The notes under the pieces were generated by a model. The model searched no databases, was not told where the DNA came from, and saw only the letters and a program-made list of their open reading frames with translations. A stretch of DNA of 5,500 nucleotides from Alphaproteobacteria bacterium (GTDB lineage Bacteria > Pseudomonadota > Alphaproteobacteria > Rhizobiales > Rhizobiaceae), in NCBI GenBank assembly GCA_030428345.1, contig JAUIBM010000241.1:1-5500 (forward strand), read 5' to 3'. A program made the translations under genes and the position numbers. Positions 1 through 4,639 of this stretch are shown one piece after another; the stretch's first letter is position 1; each line of letters opens with the position of its first letter.

Positions 1-842
1 TAGTGCCACATGCGGTCGGTGTTGATCAGCGATGCGCCCGCCTGTCCTGCAATGTCGAGCAGCAGCCCGTCGACATGATGCGGTACGCCGCAAACCATGC
101 GTTCGGGAGCAGGCCCGAGACGGTCCGCCGGCCAGTTCCGGCGCACCAGTTCGGCATTGCCGCCGATTCCGCCAGAGGCGATGATAACGGCCGGCGCGAA
201 AAATTCGAACCCGCCGACGACATCGCGATTGCTGCGCTGCCCGCGCCCGACATCGCTTGGCGCGAGCACCTCGCCCGCAACGCCGGTCACCGCACCATCC
301 TGCGTGACGATGGCGCTGACGCGGTGGCGGAACGCGAATTGCACCAGGCCCCTGGCATGGGCCTCGCGCACTCTTTTTTCGAATGGCGCCAACACGCCCG
401 GCCCGGTGCCCCAAGTCAGGTGAAACCGCGGAACCGAATTGCCGTGCCCGTCGGCCATCGCTCCGCCACGCTCGGCCCAGCCGACCGTCGGAAACCAGCG
501 CATTCCGAGCGAGGCGAGCCATGGGCGCATCTCGCCGGCGGCGAATTCCAGATAGGCCTGCGCCCATTTGCGCGGCCAGTGATCCTGCGGCCGGTCGAAT
601 TGCGCCGAGCCGAGCCAGTCCTGCGTCGCCAGCGCGAGGGAATCACGGATGCTTACCCGCCGCTGTTCGGGCGTATCGACCATGAACAAGCCGCCAAGCG
701 ACCAGAAAGCCTGCCCGCCGAGCGACTGCTCGCCCTCCTGGTCGAGAAGAATGACCCTCTTGCCGCGGTCGGCTAGTTCGCAAACCGCCGCCAGTCCGGC
801 AAGGCCCGCGCCGACGACGATCGCGTCCGCCTGTTCCGCCAT
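1..842 (-). CDS. FAD-dependent oxidoreductase (FAD-binding dehydrogenase), 3' end cut by window edge
   Basis: The first 280 residues of a flavoprotein are visible and the frame is still open at the left edge. The N-terminus is a Rossmann dinucleotide-binding fold: a hydrophobic strand, then GAGLAG at residues 11-16, then an acidic residue closing the second strand (LLDQE, 32-36). SLGGQAFWSLGG (40-51) and the later strand and turn PAVIIASGGIGG (217-228) fit the fumarate reductase/3-ketosteroid dehydrogenase type of FAD_binding_2 protein. From family knowledge, the closest group is the predicted oxidoreductases of COG3573, usually about 550 residues, so roughly half is missing. The substrate cannot be told because most of the catalytic domain lies outside. 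I chose the ATG at 842 because the Rossmann strand starts directly after it and a strong Shine-Dalgarno (AGGGGAGG, 853-860) sits 10 bases upstream. The 97-base gap to the preceding gene shows no clear terminator or promoter, so co-transcription is possible. Confidence 0.88.
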   Translation of the reverse strand, partial: MAEQADAIVVGAGLAGLAAVCELADRGKRVILLDQEGEQSLGGQAFWSLGGLFMVDTPEQRRVSIRDSLALATQDWLGSAQFDRPQDHWPRKWAQAYLEFAAGEMRPWLASLGMRWFPTVGWAERGGAMADGHGNSVPRFHLTWGTGPGVLAPFEKRVREAHARGLVQFAFRHRVSAIVTQDGAVTGVAGEVLAPSDVGRGQRSNRDVVGGFEFFAPAVIIASGGIGGNAELVRRNWPADRLGPAPERMVCGVPHHVDGLLLDIAGQAGASLINTDRMWH

Positions 843-939
843 GATGGTCCGTCCTCCCCTTGTCCCATCGCGCGGATCGGCCCGCATGATTGCCGCCGCA
901 ACGGGTGGCTGCAAGCATGCGCGCCGGCCGCGCCCAGGA

Positions 940-1971
940 TCAGCGTTCTGTCAGCTTGAGCTCGATGCGGCGGTTGCGGGCCCGCGCTTCGTCGCTGTCG
1001 CCCGCCTCCAGCGGCTGGAACTCGCCGAACCCTGCAGCCACGAGACGCTTGGCGGGCACGCCGCGCGAAATGAAGAACTTCACCACCGCCAGCGCGCGCG
1101 CCTGGCTGAGTTCCCAATTGTCCTTGAACTTGCCGGTTCCCGAAAGCGGCGTGTCGTCCGTATGGCCGTCCACCCGCAAGACCCATTCGATGTCGTCCGG
1201 GATCTCCCGCCCGATCTGCAGCAGCGCGTCGGCGACCTTCAGCATCTCGTCGCGTCCCTGCGGATTGAGTTCCGCCGCGCCGGAGGCGAAAAGGACTTCG
1301 GACGGGAAGACGAAACGGTCCCCGACGATCCGGATATCCGGGCGGTCCGACAGAATCTCGCGCAACCGGCCGAAGAAGTCGGAGCGATAGCGATTGAGTT
1401 CCTGGACGCGCTGGGCCAGCGCCACATTGAGACGCCGGCCAAGATCGGCGATCTTGGTCTGGCTCTCGCGGTCGCGCGATTCGGTAACCTCGAGCGCATC
1501 CTCAAGGGCGGCGATCTGCCGCCGCAGCGCCGATATCTGCTGATTCAACAATTCGACCTGGCTGAGCGCGCGCTGCGAGAGCTGCTTCTCGCTATCCAGG
1601 GCGCTCGACAGCGCACCGATCCGCGCATCGCGCTCGTCACTGACGCCGGAGCCGGCGGCGAGCAGTTTCTGCAAGCGCGAACGCTCCGATTCCGCCTGCT
1701 CCAGCGAGGCCTGCATGGAGGCCAGATTGTCTTCCACGTCCTGCTTGCTGGTGCGTTCCAGCGCCAGCAGCGAGGTCAGTTCATCGATCTGGGCGTTCAG
1801 CCGGTTGAGCACCGCATCCTTGCCCGTGATCTCCTGGCTGAGCAGGAACTGGGCCAGCACGAAGACCGACAGCAGAAACATGATCGCCAGCAGCAGCGTC
1901 GACAGGGCGTCGACGAAGCCCGGCCAGTAATCGACCCTGTTCTGCGTGCGGCGGGAGCGACTGAGCGCCAT
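940..1971 (-). CDS. MotB-like OmpA-family peptidoglycan-binding protein, B subunit of a proton-channel pair
   Basis: The protein has 343 residues. A short basic cytoplasmic tail (SRSRR, 4-8) leads into one membrane helix at about 22-44. Asp21 in GFVDALS at its start matches the proton-carrying Asp of MotB and ZorB. Residues about 50-196 form a long heptad-rich coiled coil without Cys or Trp. Residues about 215-343 are an OmpA/MotB C-terminal domain with DGHTDD (268-273) and RNRR (332-335), where the family binds diaminopimelate of peptidoglycan. It should sit in the inner membrane and anchor the complex to the cell wall through the periplasm. Its start lies 9 bases after the stop of the channel-type gene, with AGG overlapping that stop and 8 bases from the ATG, so the two are probably translationally coupled and made in a fixed ratio. 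No flagellar gene is near, and the coiled coil is longer than I would expect in flagellar MotB, so I do not call it motB. The exact function is unknown. Confidence 0.9.
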   Translation of the reverse strand: MALSRSRRTQNRVDYWPGFVDALSTLLLAIMFLLSVFVLAQFLLSQEITGKDAVLNRLNAQIDELTSLLALERTSKQDVEDNLASMQASLEQAESERSRLQKLLAAGSGVSDERDARIGALSSALDSEKQLSQRALSQVELLNQQISALRRQIAALEDALEVTESRDRESQTKIADLGRRLNVALAQRVQELNRYRSDFFGRLREILSDRPDIRIVGDRFVFPSEVLFASGAAELNPQGRDEMLKVADALLQIGREIPDDIEWVLRVDGHTDDTPLSGTGKFKDNWELSQARALAVVKFFISRGVPAKRLVAAGFGEFQPLEAGDSDEARARNRRIELKLTER

Positions 1972-1980
1972 CGTGTCGGC

Positions 1981-2985
1981 CTATTCTCTCGTCGCCTGGT
2001 CGAAGAACGAATCCAGTCGGCGCATGAGGACCAGCAATTCCTTCTGCTGCGCTTCCTGGCGCGCCGCCTGTTCCTTGTACATTTTCTGGTCGGCGCGCAT
2101 ATGCGTGACCAGTCCCTGCACCCCTTCGGCGAGCGCCGCCATGGCCGCGGTCGCGCGCGAGCCGCCGGCAACCGCCGCGCCCGGCTGGAGGTTCTGCGTG
2201 AGCTGGTCGAGGCGCTCCCTTATGTCGTCGCTCGAGCCGCCCATGGAGCCGGCCGGCGCGAATTCGAAGGTCATGTCGGTGACGGAAGAAAGCCAGTTTT
2301 CCAGTTCGGTATAGAAGCGGTTCTGCGCCCGGCCCGCCTGCAGGTCGAGAAAGCCGAGCACCAGCGAACCCGAAAGGCCGAACAGCGAGGACGAGAACGC
2401 CGTTCCCATGCCGTCGAGCGGCGATTTCAGCCCGCTCTTGAGCGCGTCGAGCACGTCATTGGCGTCGCCCGAGCGCGGATCGAGCGACTGGATCGTGTCG
2501 CCGATGGAGCCGATGGTCTGCAAGAGGCCCCAGAAGGTTCCCAGCAGGCCGAGAAACACCAGCAGGCCGATCAGATATCGCGAGATATCGCGCGATTCAT
2601 CCAGGCGGTTGGCGATCGAATCGAGAATGGAGCGCATCGAACTGGTGGTCAGCGACATGTCGCGCCCGCCCTGTCCGAGCAGGGCCTTCATCGGCGCGAG
2701 CAGCACCGGGTCGCGCACCTCGTCCAGTTCCGACACCCCGTCCTTGAACGAATTCACCCAGGACACTTCGCCCATCAGGCGCATCACCTGCAGGATCGTC
2801 AACAGCACGCCGACCAGCAGAACCCCGACAATCAGCCCGTTCAGGCCCGGATTGGTCGCGAAGGCGGTTGATATGCGACCGTAGAGAATGGCGGCCAGGA
2901 AGCCGACCAGAATGAGAAAGATCACCATGGTCAGCAAATGGACGCGGGGGCTCGAGAGCCGATGCGGATCGTATGGCTTGGCCAA
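1981..2985 (-). CDS. MotA/TolQ/ExbB-type proton-channel family protein, A subunit
   Basis: The protein has 334 residues and four predicted membrane helices, at about 17-36, 47-69, 136-158 and 196-217. A cytoplasmic stretch of about 65 residues separates helices 2 and 3, and a hydrophilic tail of about 115 residues follows helix 4. This is the MotA-like layout; ExbB and TolQ have three helices. GLLGTFWGLL (146-155) matches the GTxxG motif of the family. AFSSSLFG (196-203) matches the polar segment that opens the last helix, with Ser200 where ExbB carries a channel Thr. By family knowledge, five such subunits surround two B subunits and rotate when ions pass; the B subunit is encoded directly downstream. 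The start is TTG at 2985, chosen because a perfect AGGAGG lies 8 bases upstream and the next Met (20) falls inside the first helix. The tail (about 250-330) is rich in Gln, Glu, Arg and Ala and probably helical. The process it powers is unknown. Confidence 0.88.
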   Translation of the reverse strand: MAKPYDPHRLSSPRVHLLTMVIFLILVGFLAAILYGRISTAFATNPGLNGLIVGVLLVGVLLTILQVMRLMGEVSWVNSFKDGVSELDEVRDPVLLAPMKALLGQGGRDMSLTTSSMRSILDSIANRLDESRDISRYLIGLLVFLGLLGTFWGLLQTIGSIGDTIQSLDPRSGDANDVLDALKSGLKSPLDGMGTAFSSSLFGLSGSLVLGFLDLQAGRAQNRFYTELENWLSSVTDMTFEFAPAGSMGGSSDDIRERLDQLTQNLQPGAAVAGGSRATAAMAALAEGVQGLVTHMRADQKMYKEQAARQEAQQKELLVLMRRLDSFFDQATRE

Positions 2986-2993
2986 AGGTGCTA

Positions 2994-2999
2994 CCTCCT
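2994..2999 (-). promoter_or_regulatory. Ribosome binding site that fixes the TTG start of the A subunit
   Basis: The minus strand reads AGGAGG here, a full match to the anti-Shine-Dalgarno core, followed by 8 bases and then TTG. No ATG or GTG is as well placed. It is the strongest ribosome binding site in the window together with that of the oxidoreductase, so the rare start codon probably tunes initiation and does not simply mark a weak gene. Confidence 0.8.
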
Positions 3000-3031
3000 G
3001 GTCGCCGGTTGTGCGAAACAGACGCCAACAG

Positions 3032-3065
3032 CCTATATGGGCTTGGCGGGAATGCGAATATCAAT
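3032..3065 (-). promoter_or_regulatory. Possible promoter of the MotA/MotB-like pair
   Basis: The 108-base gap between suhB and the A-subunit gene is AT-richer than the coding DNA. On the minus strand it holds CCATATAGG (its CCATAT at 3035-3040), which resembles the alphaproteobacterial -10 element CTATAT, and ATTGAT (3060-3065), which resembles the -35 element CTTGAC. The spacing of 19 bases is about two more than ideal and both boxes are imperfect. Transcription would start near 3025-3028, leaving a leader of about 40 bases. This is a visual match only. Confidence 0.3.
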
Positions 3066-3081
3066 ACCAGATTCAATGAGT

Positions 3082-3114
3082 ACGGTCGCCCGGTCAAGCG
3101 GCGGCTGCGACCGT
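3082..3114 (-). terminator. Inverted repeat across the suhB stop codon, possible terminator or attenuator
   Basis: Perfect 8-base arms ACGGTCGC (3082-3089) and GCGACCGT (3107-3114) enclose 17 bases that contain the suhB stop codon (3094-3096). A further CCG/CGG pairing (3090-3092 with 3102-3104) can extend the stem past a two-base bulge. No run of T follows on the transcribed strand, although the next 35 bases are AT-rich, so it does not qualify as a classical intrinsic terminator. It may instead protect the 3' end of the efp-suhB message. The arms include coding bases for the last residues of SuhB. Confidence 0.3.
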
Positions 3115-3885
3115 TTCCAATAACTTGCGGTGCACGAACTCGTTGCCGGCCGCAATATCGCCGCTCTCCAGCATTGTCCCGCCATTGGCAAGGTCCGTGA
3201 CGAAGCCTCCGGCCTCGCGAACCAGTATGATTCCTGCAGCCATGTCCCAGGCAGAGAGGCCGCTTTCCCAAAATCCGTCGAAGCGTCCGGCCGCGACAAA
3301 GGCAAGATCGAGCGCTGCCGCGCCCATCCGGCGCACGCCGGCGACCTGCAGCATGATCCGCCGCTGCTGTTCCAGGTAGAGCGAATGCCCGCGCCGGCCC
3401 AGATGGGGAATGCCCGTGCTCACCACGCAATCGGCCATGTCCTTGCGGGCCGCGACGCGCAGCCGGCGGTCGTTCATATAGGCTCCACCACCCCGCTCGG
3501 CGGTATAGAGCTCGTCCATGGCCGGATTGTAGACGACGCCTGCGATGATCTGCCCCTCGCGCTCGAGCGCGATCGAGATGGCGAACATCGGAATGCCGTG
3601 AAGGAAGTTCGTGGTGCCGTCGAGCGGGTCGATGATCCAGCGATGCGCCGTGTCGCGGCCCTCGATGACGCCCCCTTCCTCCATCAGGAAGCTGAAGCCG
3701 GGACGCGCCTTCTCCAGTTCGATCCGCAGGATCTTCTCGGCGTTGCGGTCGGCGCTGGAGACAAAGTCGCCCGGCCCCTTCACCGACACCTGCAGGTTCT
3801 GCACCTCGCCGAAATCGCGCGCAAGCGCCCTGCCCGCCTTGAGAGCGGCATTGGTCATGACATTGAGAAGCGCTGAACGGGCCAT
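3094..3885 (-). CDS. suhB: Inositol-1-monophosphatase family protein (SuhB-type)
   Basis: The protein has 263 residues, close to the 267 of E. coli SuhB. All metal-site motifs of the Li+-sensitive, Mg2+-dependent phosphatase family are present: GDFVSSAD (39-46), the acidic pair Glu69-Glu70 in LMEEGG, DPLDGTTNF (86-94) with Asp86 and Asp89 as ligands, and WDMAAG (213-218) with Asp214. It should hydrolyse myo-inositol 1-phosphate to inositol and phosphate in the cytoplasm. In E. coli, SuhB also joins rRNA antitermination complexes, and whether this one does cannot be read from sequence. The ATG at 3885 lies 9 bases after the efp stop, with only a weak Shine-Dalgarno, which points to coupled translation with efp. 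A second Met at residue 10 is a possible alternative start, but the family usually includes the first residues (MARSALLNVM). Relatives acting on other sugar or nucleotide phosphates share these motifs, so substrate specificity is less sure than family. Confidence 0.92.
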   Translation of the reverse strand: MARSALLNVMTNAALKAGRALARDFGEVQNLQVSVKGPGDFVSSADRNAEKILRIELEKARPGFSFLMEEGGVIEGRDTAHRWIIDPLDGTTNFLHGIPMFAISIALEREGQIIAGVVYNPAMDELYTAERGGGAYMNDRRLRVAARKDMADCVVSTGIPHLGRRGHSLYLEQQRRIMLQVAGVRRMGAAALDLAFVAAGRFDGFWESGLSAWDMAAGIILVREAGGFVTDLANGGTMLESGDIAAGNEFVHRKLLETVAAAA

Positions 3886-3894
3886 GCGTCTGCG

Positions 3895-4458
3895 TCAGTC
3901 CGCGCGACGCAGATACGTCACTTCGGTGGTTTCCACGACGATGCGTTCGCCCGCGCCAATGAAGGGAGGCACCATCACCCGCACGCCGTTTTCAAGGATT
4001 GCCGGCTTGTAGGAAGATGCGGCGGTCTGCCCCTTCACCACGGGATCGGCCTCGGCGATCGTCACGGTCACCTGCTCGGGCAACTGGATGCCGATCGGGC
4101 GCTCCTCATGCAGTTCGACGGTCACGGTCATGCCGTCCTGGAGGAAGGCGGCGCGATCGCCGACGAAATCCTTGGCGAGCTGCAGTTGCTCGTAGCTCTC
4201 GGTGTCCATGAACACCAGCGCATCGCCTTCCTCGTACAGGAACTGGAAGTCCTTCTGCTCGAGGCGCACCTTTTCCACCGTCTCCGACGACCGGAAGCGT
4301 TCATTCAGCTTTGAGCCGTTGATCAGGTTCTTGAGCTCGACCTGGTTGAAGGCCCCGCCCTTGCCGGGCTTTACCGCCATGGTCTTGACCGCCACCCAGA
4401 GCGATCCTTCGTGCTCGATCACATTGCCTGGCTTGATTTCGTTGCCGTTGATTTTCAT
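3895..4458 (-). CDS. efp: Elongation factor P (EF-P)
   Basis: The protein has 187 residues, the normal length for bacterial EF-P. It binds ribosomes stalled at consecutive prolines and promotes peptide-bond formation. The N-terminal KOW-like domain carries the loop VKPGKGGAF (29-37), whose tip residue Lys33 corresponds to Lys34 of E. coli EF-P, the site of beta-lysylation by EpmA. The central OB domain starts at about 65. The third, C-terminal domain ends in a conserved region with GAGERIVVETTEVTYLRR (168-185). The start is the ATG at 4458 because homologues begin with M-K-I-N-G-N-E-I-K. The same frame stays open for another 128 codons upstream, but that stretch has no EF-P similarity and overlaps the preceding gene. 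Initiation uses only a weak GGA at 4467-4469, 8 bases from the ATG. efp heads a tight unit with suhB, and no epmA or epmB gene is visible in this window. Confidence 0.97.
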   Translation of the reverse strand: MKINGNEIKPGNVIEHEGSLWVAVKTMAVKPGKGGAFNQVELKNLINGSKLNERFRSSETVEKVRLEQKDFQFLYEEGDALVFMDTESYEQLQLAKDFVGDRAAFLQDGMTVTVELHEERPIGIQLPEQVTVTIAEADPVVKGQTAASSYKPAILENGVRVMVPPFIGAGERIVVETTEVTYLRRAD

Positions 4459-4469
4459 GGGAGATATCC

Positions 4470-4480
4470 GGAACCGTTCC
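4470..4480 (-). repeat. Short palindrome GGAACnGTTCC in the efp leader
   Basis: Five-base arms GGAAC and GTTCC flank one central base, starting 12 bases upstream of the efp start codon. It could be a small operator half-site pair or chance. It is too short to form a stable hairpin with a one-base loop. Confidence 0.3.
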
Positions 4481-4485
4481 AAGTG

Positions 4486-4508
4486 GCGACGCCGATCGAA
4501 GGCGTCGC
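4486..4508 (-). repeat. Inverted repeat (hairpin) in the efp 5' leader
   Basis: Perfect 8-base GC-rich arms GCGACGCC (4486-4493) and GGCGTCGC (4501-4508) enclose a 7-base loop. In the efp transcript the hairpin would end about 27 bases before the ATG. No T run follows, so it is not an intrinsic terminator of the upstream gene. It may be a leader structure, an RNA 3' end protector for the Sel1-repeat message, or an operator. The rest of the 4459-4639 gap shows no convincing promoter boxes. Confidence 0.45.
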
Positions 4509-4639
4509 TCGCCATTCCGATCTGCAGCAATGCCGGCGATTTGCGGAGGGCGGCGCGCACACCATCGTGTCGCACGCCGCCTCTTGACCACATTTGGCCG
4601 CGCAAGACAAGTGGCACAAGCCGCACCGCACACGCCGCC

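Noticed and set aside
860..925. Promoter-like TTGCAG and AATCAT with 17-base spacing before the oxidoreductase
   Set aside because: The match to the -10 element is poor and the surrounding DNA is GC-rich; it is no better than chance.
649..2871. A plus-strand open frame of 740 codons running antisense to the motor pair and the start of the oxidoreductase
   Set aside because: It overlaps well-supported genes on the other strand, is rich in Arg, His and Gln with no domain pattern, and is what GC-rich codon use produces on the opposite strand.
940..2985. A Zorya-type anti-phage defence locus
   Set aside because: ZorA/ZorB-like channel architecture is present, but no ZorC, ZorD helicase or ZorE nuclease gene lies nearby, the neighbours are core genes, and the A subunit lacks a very long tail.
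940..2985. Flagellar motA-motB
   Set aside because: No flagellar genes are adjacent, and the long periplasmic coiled coil and the A-subunit tail differ from flagellar stators.
3125..3876. Plus-strand open frames opposite suhB
   Set aside because: They are antisense shadows of a gene with all catalytic motifs intact on the minus strand.
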